This document shows, in pieces, positions 16,575 through 26,616 of a stretch of DNA of 64,000 nucleotides. Positions within the stretch are counted from its first letter, which is position 1. Each line of letters opens with the position of its first letter. The notes under the pieces are model-generated. The model saw only the letters and a program-made list of their open reading frames with translations. It made no database searches and had not been told where the DNA came from. The DNA comes from Pseudomonas sp. Irchel s3h17 (GTDB lineage Bacteria > Pseudomonadota > Gammaproteobacteria > Pseudomonadales > Pseudomonadaceae): assembly GCF_900187505.1 (NCBI RefSeq), contig NZ_FYDL01000004.1, forward strand, positions 257,359 through 321,358, written 5' to 3'. Position numbers and translations under genes: made by a program.

Positions 16575-19163
16575 ATGTCCCCTCGCCTCACCCACCGATC
16601 CTCGTCACCTTCCACTCGCGTGCAGCACTGCACGCTGTCCTTGCTGACCGCGGCTATCCTGCTGGCCGGGGCGCAAGCGGCGCCTGTCATGGCCGCCACT
16701 GCGACCCAACAGCCAAGCCGCAACATGGGCGACTACACCTTCGCCATTGCCCAGCAGCCACTGGTGTCGGCCCTCAACGCCTTCACCGTCGTCACGGGCT
16801 GGCAGGTCGGCTTGTCGGCTGAGCTGGCCGAAGGTGTTGCCTCGCCGGGGGTTCAGGGCGCACTGACACCGGAAAAAGCCCTGGATCGTCTGTTGGCGGG
16901 GACCAACCTGAGCTATCGCAAGCTGGGCAATAACAACATCGTGCTGGAGAAGCGCAACCTCGGTGGCACCGTTGCCCTGCAACAGATGACCATCAGCGCC
17001 ACGCGCCAGGAACAGAGTGTCGACAGCGTGCCGGGCACTGTCACCGTGCACACCCGCGAAGAACTGGACCGCAACAACGTCAACACCATCAAGGACCTGG
17101 TGCGCTACGAACCGGGTGTTTCGGTCGGCGGCACCGGCACCCGGGGCGGCATCAGCGGCTACAACATCCGGGGTATCGACGGCGACCGGATCCTGACCCA
17201 GGTCGACGGTGTCGAGATTCCCAACGGTTTCTTCAACGGGCCCTATGCCAAGACCCAGCGCAACTACGTGGACCCGGAAATCGTCAAGCGCGTGGAAATC
17301 CTGCGTGGCCCGGCCTCGGTGCTGTACGGCAGCAACGCCATCGGCGGTGCGGTGAGCTACTTCACCCTCGACCCGGACGACATCATCAAGCCTGGCCAGG
17401 ACGCCGGTGCCCGCCTGAAAACCGGCTACAGCTCCGCCGATGACAGCTGGTTGAAATCCGCCACGGTCGCAGGTCGCGCCGAGCAGTTCGACGGCTTGCT
17501 GCACTTCAGCCAGCGCGACGGTCATGAAACCGAGTCCTACGACCACTACAACGGCACCGGCCTGGACCGTACCGCCGCCAACCCGGAAGACGTGCGCACC
17601 ACCAACGTGCTGGCCAAGGCCGGCTGGAACTACGCCGACGACGCACGCCTGGGCCTGACGTACGAGAAGTACAAGGACGACCGCGACACCGATCAGCAAA
17701 GCGCCATCGGCGGCCCGTTCAACAACGGCCAGCCACTGGGCATGTACCGCTCGCGCACCGGTAACGACACCATTACCCGCGAACGCTATGGCCTGGAAAA
17801 CACCTTCGCCCTCGATTCCCTGCTGGCCGACAACGTCAAATGGACGCTGAACTATCAGATCGCCAAGACCGACCAGAGCACCCTGGAAAACTACTTCCCG
17901 TTCAGCCGCAACGTGATGCGGACCCGCGAAACCCTGTACGAAGAAAAACAGTGGGTGTTCGATGCGCAACTGGACAAGGCGTTTGCCATTGGCGAAACCG
18001 GCCACGTGCTGACCTACGGCACCACCCTCAAGCAGGAGAAAGTCACCGGCTCGCGCAGCGGTAGCGGCTACTGCCTGGCGGTAGGACGTGGTTGCAGCGC
18101 AATCGGTGCCATCAGCCCCGCCGATGTCCTGAAAAAGTCCAGCGACTTCCCGGACCCGACCATCAACACCTACAGCCTGTTCGCCCAGGACCAGATCAGC
18201 TGGAACAACTGGACCTTCCTGCCGGGCCTGCGCTACGACTACACCGAACTCAAGCCGCACGTCACCCAGGAGTTCCTCAACACTGTGTCCCCCGACGGAC
18301 GTGGCACCGTCAGCGACGAGAACAAGACCTGGAACCGCGTCTCGCCCAAGTTCGGCCTGACCTACGCCCTGACCGACAGCTACACCTGGTACGGCCAGTA
18401 CGCCGAAGGCTTCCGCACCCCAACGGCCAAGGCGCTGTACGGTCGCTTCGAGAACAGCACCATCGGCTACAACATCGCACCGAACCCGGACCTGGAACCG
18501 GAAAAAAGCCAGAGCTACGAGACCGGCCTGCGCGGCAACTTCGAGTCGGGCAACTTCGATGTGGCGGTGTTCTATAACAAGTACCGCGACTTCATCAACG
18601 AAGACGCCGTCTCCCCCGGCTACAACGAGCTGACTTTCCAGAGCAACAACATCAAGCACGCGACCATCAAGGGCGTGGAACTCAAGGGCCGCCTGAACCT
18701 GGACGTCTTCGGCGCACCCCAGGGCCTCTACACCCAAGGCTCGATTGCCTATGCCCACGGGCGCAACAACGACACCGGCGAGCCACTGAACTCGATCAAC
18801 CCGATGACCGGTGTGTTCGGCCTGGGCTATGAGCAGGACAGCTACGGCGCCTTGCTCAACTGGACCCTGGTGCAGAAGAAAAACCTGGTCGACGACAGCA
18901 GCTTCAAGTCGCCGGACGGCGTCAACAGCCAGTTCAAGACCCCCGGGTACGGCGTGCTCGACCTGGCCGGTTTCTACAAGGTCACCGACGACGTGACGGT
19001 CAGTGCGGGTGTGTACAACCTGGCCGACAAGAAGTACTGGCAGTGGGACAACGTACGCGGCTACGACAGCGTGGGTGAGGCCGCCGTGCTCAGCCCGGCC
19101 AACCTGGACCGGCTGACCGAGCCAGGCCGCAACTTCGCGATCAACCTGATCTGGGATATCTGA
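16575..19163 (+). CDS. TonB-dependent haem receptor with N-terminal signalling (STN) domain
   Basis: Outer-membrane receptor of 862 residues from the ATG at 16575 (GGAG about 9 bases upstream). Order: signal peptide ending APVMAA, STN domain (FAIAQQPLVSALNAFTVVTG, about 50-120), plug domain (PGTVTVHTREELDRNNVNTI, LRGPASVLYGSNAIGG), and a 22-strand barrel ending FAINLIWDI. The barrel contains FRTPTAKALYGRF and NPDLEPEKSQSYE, versions of the FRAP and NPDL boxes of haem receptors. STN plus the adjacent sigma and FecR genes makes it a transducer-type receptor. The haem oxygenase downstream points to haem or haemoprotein uptake. No His is present between the FRAP-like and NPDL boxes. Confidence 0.9.
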   Translation: MSPRLTHRSSSPSTRVQHCTLSLLTAAILLAGAQAAPVMAATATQQPSRNMGDYTFAIAQQPLVSALNAFTVVTGWQVGLSAELAEGVASPGVQGALTPEKALDRLLAGTNLSYRKLGNNNIVLEKRNLGGTVALQQMTISATRQEQSVDSVPGTVTVHTREELDRNNVNTIKDLVRYEPGVSVGGTGTRGGISGYNIRGIDGDRILTQVDGVEIPNGFFNGPYAKTQRNYVDPEIVKRVEILRGPASVLYGSNAIGGAVSYFTLDPDDIIKPGQDAGARLKTGYSSADDSWLKSATVAGRAEQFDGLLHFSQRDGHETESYDHYNGTGLDRTAANPEDVRTTNVLAKAGWNYADDARLGLTYEKYKDDRDTDQQSAIGGPFNNGQPLGMYRSRTGNDTITRERYGLENTFALDSLLADNVKWTLNYQIAKTDQSTLENYFPFSRNVMRTRETLYEEKQWVFDAQLDKAFAIGETGHVLTYGTTLKQEKVTGSRSGSGYCLAVGRGCSAIGAISPADVLKKSSDFPDPTINTYSLFAQDQISWNNWTFLPGLRYDYTELKPHVTQEFLNTVSPDGRGTVSDENKTWNRVSPKFGLTYALTDSYTWYGQYAEGFRTPTAKALYGRFENSTIGYNIAPNPDLEPEKSQSYETGLRGNFESGNFDVAVFYNKYRDFINEDAVSPGYNELTFQSNNIKHATIKGVELKGRLNLDVFGAPQGLYTQGSIAYAHGRNNDTGEPLNSINPMTGVFGLGYEQDSYGALLNWTLVQKKNLVDDSSFKSPDGVNSQFKTPGYGVLDLAGFYKVTDDVTVSAGVYNLADKKYWQWDNVRGYDSVGEAAVLSPANLDRLTEPGRNFAINLIWDI

Positions 19164-19285
19164 TCGCCACACCGTGAAGGGACACTCACTGCGCTTTCTA
19201 TAAAGGCGCGGTGAGGATTTTTTACTGTGCCGCGTTCCCTGGTTCGTCTAGTTACCAAGCGCACCTCATTCTCAAGGACTTCTAC

Positions 19286-19894
19286 ATGACCGCTGTCGAC
19301 ACCACCCAACGCGCGAGCCTGCGCTCACAACGCCTGAACCAGATCACCCACGAGCCGCACGCCAAACTCGATGCCCTGGTCAAAGCCCATGCGCCCTTTG
19401 AAACCCAGGCCAACTTTGCTCGTTTCGTCGTGGCCCAGTACCTGTTCCAGTCGGAACTGGTGTCGCTGTACAACGATGCGCAACTGACCGCCATCGTGCC
19501 CGACCTGCCACAACGCTGCCGCGCCGAGGCAGCCAAGGCTGACCTGGCCGACCTGGAAACCGAGGTTCCAGCGCCAGTGGCCGGCGCCGTGAAAAACCCG
19601 GGCAAGGCCGAGGCCCTGGGCTGGGTCTTCGTTTCCGAAGGTTCGAAACTCGGTGCGGCATTCCTGATCAAGCGTGCGGTTGGCCTGGGCCTGAGCGAAA
19701 CCTTCGGTGCCCGTCACCTGGGCGAGCCGGCCGGTGGTCGCGCCGAAGGCTGGAAGAGCTTCGTCAAAACCCTCGACGGCCTGGCGTTCAGTGCAGAAGA
19801 AGAAGCCGCGGTAGAGAAAGGCGCGATTGACGCATTCAACCGTTTCACCGTGCTGCTGGAACAGGCGTACGCCACCGCACCTGAATTGGCCTGA
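19286..19894 (+). CDS. Biliverdin-producing haem oxygenase (PigA/HemO type)
   Basis: Cytoplasmic enzyme of 202 residues that opens haem with O2 and electrons to release iron. It is very like P. aeruginosa PigA: LRSQRLNQITHEPHAKLDAL contains the proximal His, followed by ANFARFVVAQYLFQSEL, EALGWVFVSEGSKLGAAFL and GARHLGEPAGGRAEGWKSF. The start is the ATG at 19286 with AAGGA upstream. The Asn in SQRLN and the Lys after AAFLI, which I recall as helping turn haem for delta/beta cleavage in PigA, are kept. It sits 122 bp after the receptor and completes a haem uptake and degradation set. Confidence 0.93.
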   Translation: MTAVDTTQRASLRSQRLNQITHEPHAKLDALVKAHAPFETQANFARFVVAQYLFQSELVSLYNDAQLTAIVPDLPQRCRAEAAKADLADLETEVPAPVAGAVKNPGKAEALGWVFVSEGSKLGAAFLIKRAVGLGLSETFGARHLGEPAGGRAEGWKSFVKTLDGLAFSAEEEAAVEKGAIDAFNRFTVLLEQAYATAPELA

Positions 19895-19925
19895 CTCATG
19901 AAGGAGCGGGCTAGCCCCAATGCCG

Positions 19926-20023
19926 GTAGGAGCGAGCGTGCTCGCGATGGACGTTAACGATAACGCGTGCTTTCTGATTGAACGCGTTGCTCTTGAGTTC
20001 ATCGCGAGCATGCTCGCTCCTAC
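19926..20023. repeat. REPIN downstream of haem oxygenase
   Basis: GTAGGAGCGAGCGTGCTCGCGA and inverted TCGCGAGCATGCTCGCTCCTAC flank about 55 bp. This is the same subfamily as the element at 1744. It fills most of the gap before the DUF454 gene. Confidence 0.85.
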
Positions 20024-20137
20024 AAAGGTCGGCGTTCGCCTAACTGACCGGCATTGGGGCTTGCCCGCTCCCACTGAGACAGGTGCCCTGCGCACGACCA
20101 AACCGGCCCTTGCCGACCGAACGCCACACTCGTCACC

Positions 20138-20542
20138 ATGAGTCCCATGTCTCACCTCGCCACCTCCAAACTCGCCCGCCTCCTCTTCGGCCTGCTGGCC
20201 TACGTCAGCCTGGGCATCGGTCTGCTGGCCATCGTCATTCCCGGCCTGCCCACCACTGAATTCATCCTGCTGGCCGCCTGGGCGGCGACCAAGAGTTCAC
20301 CGCGCCTGAGTGCCTGGCTGGAGAACCATCGGTTGTTCGGACCGATCCTGAGCAACTGGCGTAACGGCAGAATCATCGCCCGCCGGGCCAAGGTCAGCGC
20401 CACCGTCAGCATGCTGCTGTGCGCCGGGCTGATGCTGGTGATGCTCGACCCTGGCTGGCCGGTCTACCTGGCCATCGCCGGCATGAGCCTGGGCAATCTG
20501 TGGATCTGGTCCCGGCCGGAGTCCCTGGCACCGGCAGCCTGA
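20138..20542 (+). CDS. DUF454 (YbaN) family inner-membrane protein
   Basis: 134 residues with a typical DUF454 layout: an N-terminal hydrophobic hairpin (LLFGLLAYVSLGIGLLAIVIPGLPTTEF), a central FLL..AWAATKSSPRLSAWLENHRLFGP box, and two C-terminal membrane helices (VSMLLCAGLMLVML, PVYLAIAGMSLGNLWIW). Function is unknown in the family. The start could be the ATG at 20138 or the one at 20147. In other pseudomonads a DUF454 gene often follows haem oxygenase, so it may belong with the haem genes, but a REPIN separates them here. Confidence 0.85.
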   Translation: MSPMSHLATSKLARLLFGLLAYVSLGIGLLAIVIPGLPTTEFILLAAWAATKSSPRLSAWLENHRLFGPILSNWRNGRIIARRAKVSATVSMLLCAGLMLVMLDPGWPVYLAIAGMSLGNLWIWSRPESLAPAA

Positions 20543-20767
20543 GATCACGCGTTAATTTTTCTCAACGAAAATGGGCTGAACGCGAGTCGATAATCCATTG
20601 ATCCTGCCAAAACACCCGTCATTCATGACAAACACATGACCGTTCATCGGCTTCGATTCATGCCCGCTAACAGTAAGCCGATGTGACAAACATGGCGCTG
20701 AATGGATTTGGCGAAGAGGTCGACACCGACCCGATGCCAACCAGTCATCCATTCGCGAGATCGCCCC

Positions 20768-22906
20768 ATGTTCGACTCTCTTTCCATCCGCCTTAAAATC
20801 GTGCTGTTGTCCGGACTGTGCCTGCTGGGTGTGGTCGGGCTGATTGTCGGTATGAACATCTACCAGACCAATCAGAACGATGCGCTTGTCAGCACCTCCA
20901 GCACACAGATGCTGACCGCCAGTGTCGAGAACCTACTGCAGGCCCGGGCCGCGGAACAAGCGGTGCGGGTACAGAAGACCTTCGGTGAAAGCCTGCTGGT
21001 GGTGACCGCCCTTGCCGATCAGGTGGCGGACCTGCGCGCCATGGCCGCTCACCGCTCGCTCGACGCCGGGGCCTTGCGTGAGGCGTTGAACCAGAGCCTG
21101 AAAACCGCCTTCGAACGCAACACCGGGGTACTGGGCATCTGGCTGGCCTATGAACCCAACGCCCTGGACGGCAAGGACAGCGAGTTCGCCAACGACGCCG
21201 CCCGGATGTCCAACGAGGCCGGACGCTTTGCCAGCTACTGGAGCCGCGCCGCAGGTCAGGGGAGCAACACCGTCATGGTCGAGGAAGACATGACCAAAAC
21301 CACCCTGAACCTCAGTGGCACGCCCTACAACAGTTGGTACACCTGCCCACGCGACAGCAAACGCACGTGCCTGCTGGACCCATACGCCGACATCGTCAAC
21401 GGCAAGGAAATGTTGATGACCACCATTTCCATACCGCTGCTGGTCGATGGCAAAGCCATTGGCGTGATCGGTATCGACATCGCCCTCGACGCCTTGCAAG
21501 CAGCTGCCGTCAACGCCCAGCACGCGCTGTTCAACGGTGCCGGGCACATGCTGATCGTGTCCGGCAGCGGGGTGCTGGCCGCCTACAGCACCGACACCAA
21601 ACACGTCGGCAAAAGCATCGGCGATACCCTCGGCAGCGACGGCAAGGAAGTGCTGCAACAGCTCGCGGCCGGTAGCCCGGACATCCTCAGGCAGGGCGAC
21701 CTGATTCGCGCGGTGTTCCCGGTCAGCCCGATTGCCGACACCAAGGCCTGGGGCGTGGTGATCGACCTGCCACGGCAGGTGCTGCTGGCCGACTCGGTCA
21801 AACTGCAAGCCGTGCTCGATGACGCCCAAAACAGCGGCACCTTCAAAACCCTGGCCGTGGCCATCGGTGCCGGGGTGCTCGGCCTGTTGCTTATCTGGCT
21901 GACCGCCTCCGGCGTGACCCGGCCGATCAATAGCGTAGCCGCCATGCTCAAGGCCATTGCCAGCGGCGACGGCGACCTGACCCAACGCCTGAACTACAGC
22001 AAGCAAGACGAACTGGGCGAACTGGTGAGCTGGTTCAACCGCTTCCTCGACAAACTGCAACCTACCATCGCGCAGATCAAGCAAAGCATCGCCGATGCCC
22101 GAGGCACCGCCGACCAGTCTTCGGCAATCGCGCGCCAGACCAGCGAAGGCATGCAGGTGCAGTTCCGCGAAATCGACCAGGTCGCCACGGCGTCCAATGA
22201 AATGAGCGCCACCGCCCATGACGTGGCCAACAGCGCTTCGAATGCAGCCAACGCCGCCAAGGGGGCCGACCAATCGGCCCGTGACGGGATGTCGATCATC
22301 GAGCGCAGCACCCGCGACATCAACCAGCTGGCCGAGGAAGTCAGCAAGGCCGTGACCGAAGTCGAAGCGCTGGCGGTGAACAGCGAGCAGATCGGTTCGG
22401 TACTGGAGGTGATCCGCAGCATCGCCGAACAGACCAACCTGCTGGCCCTCAACGCCGCCATCGAGGCGGCCCGCGCCGGGGAAAGCGGTCGTGGTTTTGC
22501 GGTAGTGGCCGATGAAGTGCGCAACCTGGCCAAGCGCACCCAGGATTCGGTCGAGGAAATCCGCCTGGTGATCGAACGGATTCAGAGCGGCACGCGCGGC
22601 GTGGTCGCCACCATGCACTCGAGCCAGACCCAGGCCCACAGCAACGCCGGGCAGATCCAGCAAGCGGTGCAGGCATTGGGCAAGATCAGCGAAGCGGTCA
22701 CGGTGATCAGCGACATGAACCTGCAGATCGCCAGCGCCGCCGAACAGCAGAGCGCCGTGGCCGAAGAGGTCAACCGCAACGTCTCGGCGATTCGCACCGT
22801 CACCGAAACCCTGACCGAACAAGCCACCGAGTCGGCGCAGATCAGCAGCCAGTTGAACTCACTGGCCACCCAGCAGATGAAACTGATGGATCAGTTCCGG
22901 GTGTAA
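20768..22906 (+). CDS. Methyl-accepting chemotaxis protein with dCache sensor domain
   Basis: 712 residues from the ATG at 20768. A first membrane helix ([19 protein letters not shown]) is followed by a large periplasmic double-Cache ligand domain (about 35-370, with [21 protein letters not shown] and [20 protein letters not shown]). Then come a second helix ([17 protein letters not shown]), HAMP, and a signalling coiled coil with the conserved tip [19 protein letters not shown] and [15 protein letters not shown]. It lacks a C-terminal CheR pentapeptide, ending in KLMDQFRV. The dCache architecture often binds amino acids or polyamines; the ligand here is unknown. Confidence 0.92.
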   Translation: MFDSLSIRLKIVLLSGLCLLGVVGLIVGMNIYQTNQNDALVSTSSTQMLTASVENLLQARAAEQAVRVQKTFGESLLVVTALADQVADLRAMAAHRSLDAGALREALNQSLKTAFERNTGVLGIWLAYEPNALDGKDSEFANDAARMSNEAGRFASYWSRAAGQGSNTVMVEEDMTKTTLNLSGTPYNSWYTCPRDSKRTCLLDPYADIVNGKEMLMTTISIPLLVDGKAIGVIGIDIALDALQAAAVNAQHALFNGAGHMLIVSGSGVLAAYSTDTKHVGKSIGDTLGSDGKEVLQQLAAGSPDILRQGDLIRAVFPVSPIADTKAWGVVIDLPRQVLLADSVKLQAVLDDAQNSGTFKTLAVAIGAGVLGLLLIWLTASGVTRPINSVAAMLKAIASGDGDLTQRLNYSKQDELGELVSWFNRFLDKLQPTIAQIKQSIADARGTADQSSAIARQTSEGMQVQFREIDQVATASNEMSATAHDVANSASNAANAAKGADQSARDGMSIIERSTRDINQLAEEVSKAVTEVEALAVNSEQIGSVLEVIRSIAEQTNLLALNAAIEAARAGESGRGFAVVADEVRNLAKRTQDSVEEIRLVIERIQSGTRGVVATMHSSQTQAHSNAGQIQQAVQALGKISEAVTVISDMNLQIASAAEQQSAVAEEVNRNVSAIRTVTETLTEQATESAQISSQLNSLATQQMKLMDQFRV

Positions 22907-22924
22907 AAGGGCGAGTGCATCCCA

Positions 22925-24319
22925 GTGGCGAGCGAGCTTGCTCGCGCTGGGTTGCGCAGCAACCCCAAAAAGGTCGCCGAAGTTTTTCTGAGAGACCGCA
23001 ATCACCCTGTCAGGGCCGCTCCGCGCCCCAGCGGGAGCAAGCTCCCTCGCCACGAAACATCGAGCACCACCCCCTATGACGCATCGACACCTCCCGTGGC
23101 GAGCAAGCTTGCTCGCGCTGGGTTGCGCAGCAACCCCAAAAAGGTCGCCGAAGTCTTTCTGAAAAACCGCAATCCCCCTGTCAGGGCCGCTCCGCGCCCC
23201 AGCGGGAGCAAGCTCCCTCGCCACGAAACATCGAGCACCGCCCCCTATGACGCATCGACACCTCCCGTGGCGAGCGAGCTTGCTCGCGCTGGGTTGCGCC
23301 GCAACCCCAAAAAAGTCGCCGAAGTCTTTCTGAAAGACCGCAATCACCCCGTCAGGGCCGCTCCGCGCCCCAGCGGGAGCAAGCTCCCTCGCCACGAAAC
23401 ATCGAGCACCGCCCCCTATGACGCATCGACACCTCCCGTGGCGAGCGAGCTTGCTCGCGCTGGGTTGCGCAGCAATCCAAAAAAGGTCGACGAAGTTTTT
23501 CTGAGAGACCGCAATCACCCTGTCAGGGCCGCTCCGCGCCCCAGCGGGAGCAAGCTCCCTCGCCACGAAATATCGAGCACCGCCCCCTATGACGCATCGA
23601 CACCTCCCGTGGCGAGCGAGCTTGCTCGCGCTGGGTTGCGCAGCAACCCCAAAAAGGTCGCCGAAGTCTTTCTGAAAAACCGCAATCCCCCTGTCAGGGC
23701 CGCTCCGCGCCCCAGCGGGAGCAAGCTCCCTCGCCACGAAATATCGAGCACCGCCCCCTATGACGCATCGACACCTCCCGTGGCGAGCGAGCTTGCTCGC
23801 GCTGGGTTGCGCAGCAACCCCAAAAAGGTCGCCGAAGTCTTTCTGAAAGACCGCAATCACCCCGTCAGGGCCGCTCCGCGCCCCAGCGGGAGCAAGCTCC
23901 CTCGCCACGAAATATCGAACACCTCCCCCAGTGATGCATCGACACCTCCCGTGGCGAGCAAGCTTGCTCGCGCTGGGTTGCGCAGCAACCCCAAAAAGGT
24001 CGCCGAAGTTTTGCTGAAAGACCGCAATCACCCCGTCCGGGCCGCTCCGCGCCCCAGCGGGAGCAAGCTCCCTCTCCACGAAACATCGAGCACCGCCCCC
24101 TATGACGCATCGACACCTCCCGTGGCGAGCGAGCTTGCTCGCGCTGGGTTGCGCAGCAACCCCAAAAAGGTCGACGAAGTTTTTCTGAGAGACCGCAATC
24201 ACCCCGTCAGGGCCGCTCCGCGCCCCAGCGGGAGCAAGCTCCCTCGACACGAAATATCGAACACCTCCCCCCTGTGACGCATCGACACCTCCCCCGTGGC
24301 GAGCAAGCTTACTTGCCAC
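22925..24319. repeat. Tandem array: eight 171-bp units, each containing an inverted REP pair (REPIN), plus a ninth partial copy
   Basis: Unit starts (GTGGCGAGC) lie at 22925, 23096, 23267, 23438, 23609, 23780, 23951 and 24122, each exactly 171 bp apart. A ninth, collapsed copy begins at 24296. Every unit has the REP GTGGCGAGCGAGCTTGCTCG, a constant spacer containing AACCCCAAAAAGGTCG, the inverted REP GGGAGCAAGCTCCCTCGCCA, and a linker ending GACGCATCGACACCTCCC. Units differ by a few substitutions only (for example AGCGAG/AGCAAG, GTCGCC/GTCGAC). As 171 is a multiple of three, both strands stay open for over 440 codons, but this is a repeat effect. The array fills the gap between the chemoreceptor and the CoA-transferase. 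Confidence 0.97.
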
Positions 24320-24359
24320 AATTGCTCTATGCTCAGCCCTCTCTTGCGGAGGGCCTTCG

Positions 24360-25706
24360 ATGACCGATTTCCTGACGTCTATTCAAGCCGCGCTCGGTTT
24401 GCCTGCGACGGCCATCACGTTCACCGGCGACGGTGCCCTGCCCTCGGCGTTTGCCGTCACCGACCTGGCCTGCGCCAGCATCGCGGTGGCCGGCCAGGCC
24501 GTCAGCGAACTGCTGCGACAACAGACCGAGCGCCTGCCGGCCCTTGAAGTCGATCGCCGCCTCGCTTCGTTCTGGTTTTCCACCTCGCTGCGCCCACTGG
24601 GCTGGAGCGTGCCACCGCTGTGGGACCCGATCGCAGGCGATTATGCGACCCACGATGGCTGGATCCGCCTGCACACCAACGCCCCGCACCATCGTGCCGC
24701 CGCCGAATCGGTCCTCGGTGCCTGTGCCGACCGCAAGACGATGGCCGCCAAGGTCGCGCAATGGGCGAAAGACGATCTGGAGCGTGCGGTGATCGAAGCC
24801 GGTGGTTGCGCCGCGCAAATGCGTTCATGGCAAGCCTGGCAGGCGCACCCCCAAGGAATGGCGGTCAACGCAGAACCACTGATTGATCTCTCGACCGATG
24901 ACGGCGCACGTTCGCCGGCCTGGCAAGGTTCGGTCGCGCAACCCTTGGCGGGCGTCAAGGTACTGGACCTGACCCGCGTGCTGGCCGGCCCCGTTGCCAG
25001 CCGATTCCTCGCGGGCCTGGGTGCCGATGTGCTGCGCATCGATCCACCGCACTGGAACGAACCCGGTATGACTCCGGAAGTCACCCTCGGCAAACGCTGC
25101 GCACGCCTGGACTTGCACGACAGCAGCGACCGCCAGGTATTTGAAAGCCTGCTCAAGGAGGCCGATCTCCTGCTGCATGGCTACCGTGCCGACGCCCTGG
25201 AGCGCCTCGGCTATGGCGCCAGCGAACGGCAGACACTCGCCCCGGGCTTGATCGACATCAGCCTCAATGCCTACGGCTGGAGCGGCCCGTGGCAGCATCG
25301 CCGGGGCTTCGACAGTCTGGTGCAGATGAGCTGTGGCATCGCTGAGGCCGGCATGCACTGGAAGCACGCTGGCACGCCCACCCCACTGCCCGTTCAGGCG
25401 CTCGACCACGCCACCGGCTACTTGATGGCCGCCAGTGCGATCATGGCTCTGACCCAGCGCCTGAAAACCGGGCAAGGGAGTACGGCACGCTTGTCATTGG
25501 CGCGAACCGCGAAACTGCTGATTGAACAAGGCCCCGGGACCGGGGCGCCATTACGGGCTGAAGAGAGCCGCGACCGAGGCTCGCTGATCGAGCAAACGGC
25601 CTGGGGCCCGGCGCATCGCTTGCAGGTACCGCTGAAGATCAGCGCAACGCCGTTGCAGTGGGCAGTCCCGGCCGGGGAGCTGCGCGCGCATCGGGCACAG
25701 TGGTGA
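24360..25706 (+). CDS. CaiB/BaiF-family (class III) CoA-transferase
   Basis: 448 residues starting at ATG 24360 with GGAGG 8 bases upstream. The C-terminal half carries the family core: PLAGVKVLDLTRVLAGPVAS, LGADVLRIDPP, LGKRCARLDL, a DLLLHGYRADALERLGYG segment, and the QALDHATGYLMAASAIMAL region where the catalytic Asp is expected. The N-terminal ~190 residues (starting TDFLTSIQAALGLPATAI) form a second, less conserved half as in duplicated or extended family members. Such enzymes move CoA between organic acids. The acid is not predictable here and no pathway genes are adjacent. Confidence 0.85.
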   Translation: MTDFLTSIQAALGLPATAITFTGDGALPSAFAVTDLACASIAVAGQAVSELLRQQTERLPALEVDRRLASFWFSTSLRPLGWSVPPLWDPIAGDYATHDGWIRLHTNAPHHRAAAESVLGACADRKTMAAKVAQWAKDDLERAVIEAGGCAAQMRSWQAWQAHPQGMAVNAEPLIDLSTDDGARSPAWQGSVAQPLAGVKVLDLTRVLAGPVASRFLAGLGADVLRIDPPHWNEPGMTPEVTLGKRCARLDLHDSSDRQVFESLLKEADLLLHGYRADALERLGYGASERQTLAPGLIDISLNAYGWSGPWQHRRGFDSLVQMSCGIAEAGMHWKHAGTPTPLPVQALDHATGYLMAASAIMALTQRLKTGQGSTARLSLARTAKLLIEQGPGTGAPLRAEESRDRGSLIEQTAWGPAHRLQVPLKISATPLQWAVPAGELRAHRAQW

Positions 25707-25746
25707 GGCTCACGCCACGGACGTGCTCGCGCTGACCACCTGACAC

Positions 25747-26616
25747 TCAGTCGGCTCGACTCAACGACGTCCACAACACCTGAGCCGCATACGCCCGGTG
25801 CGGTCGCCAGGCCTCGGCGCGGGCCAACAACCCGCCCGGCGTCACCGGCCCGCCTTCCAGCGCCGTCAGTGCGTTGATCAAGCCCGCATCCCCTGACGGA
25901 AAGGCATCGACCTCACGCATCTGCCGCAAGGCGATGTACTGCGCCGTCCAGTCACCGACGCCCCACAGCGCCAGCAATGGTGTGGTGGAGGCAGGTAAAT
26001 CCCCCTTCGGCTCGAACAGCCGGGCATCCTCAAGCAGTGCCTGCGCCACCCCCGACAAGGTTCGCCCACGGCTGCGGGGCATGCCGAGGGTCGCCAGGTC
26101 CGCCTCGGCCAGCACCCGGCTCGACGGAAAGACGTGGGTCAGCGGCGCGAACGACGGCGGCAGGCGCTCGCCATACTGCGTAACCAGCTTGCCCGCCAGC
26201 CTGATCGCCGCGCCGACGCTGATCTGCTGCCCCAGCACCGCGCGAATCGCCAGTTCCAGGCCATCCCAGGCTCCGGGAACGCGCAGACCGGGATGCCTGG
26301 CAATCAATCGCGCCATCAGTGGGTCCGTCGACAGGTGCCGATGAATCACGGGCAAGTCGGCGTCCAGGTCGAACATCCGCCGCAGCCGCCGCACAATTCC
26401 CGGCACCGCCAACGGGTCAGGAAACCGCAGCACGGCCTCCAGGGCATCACCGGGCGCCTGGGTGATCGAAACCGTGCCATGCATACCGCTCAGACTGATG
26501 CTGCGCGAATACACGCCATCGACCACCGTCTCCAATCCGGCAATCGCCCGGGCCGATAGAAACCCCAGCATCGCCGGCCAGTCATAGGCCCCCTGATAGT
26601 CGAGCCGCAGCCTCAC
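25747..26616 (-). CDS. alkA: DNA-3-methyladenine glycosylase II (AlkA type)
   Basis: Base-excision repair enzyme of 289 residues that removes alkylated purines. The N-terminal AlkA domain (YDWPAMLGFLSARAIAGLETV) leads to the HhH-GPD domain: ELAIRAVLGQQISVGAA, the hairpin LLALWGVGDWTAQYIALR and the catalytic Asp in DAFPSGDAGL. It starts at a GTG that overlaps the stop of the upstream antiporter by 4 bp (GTGA). The expected Ada domain is absent, so this is a stand-alone glycosylase. Coupling to an amino-acid antiporter has no obvious meaning and may be fortuitous. Confidence 0.9.
   Translation of the reverse strand: MRLRLDYQGAYDWPAMLGFLSARAIAGLETVVDGVYSRSISLSGMHGTVSITQAPGDALEAVLRFPDPLAVPGIVRRLRRMFDLDADLPVIHRHLSTDPLMARLIARHPGLRVPGAWDGLELAIRAVLGQQISVGAAIRLAGKLVTQYGERLPPSFAPLTHVFPSSRVLAEADLATLGMPRSRGRTLSGVAQALLEDARLFEPKGDLPASTTPLLALWGVGDWTAQYIALRQMREVDAFPSGDAGLINALTALEGGPVTPGGLLARAEAWRPHRAYAAQVLWTSLSRAD

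Noticed and set aside
22859..24319. Long open frames on both strands (about 450 and 486 codons) with repeated 57-residue blocks
   Set aside because: They are produced by the 171-bp REPIN array, whose length is a multiple of three. The translated text simply repeats the palindromes, and neither frame has a ribosome-binding site or family likeness.
22925..24319. Possible CRISPR array
   Set aside because: The repeat unit is 171 bp without variable spacers, contains inverted REP pairs, and has no cas genes nearby.
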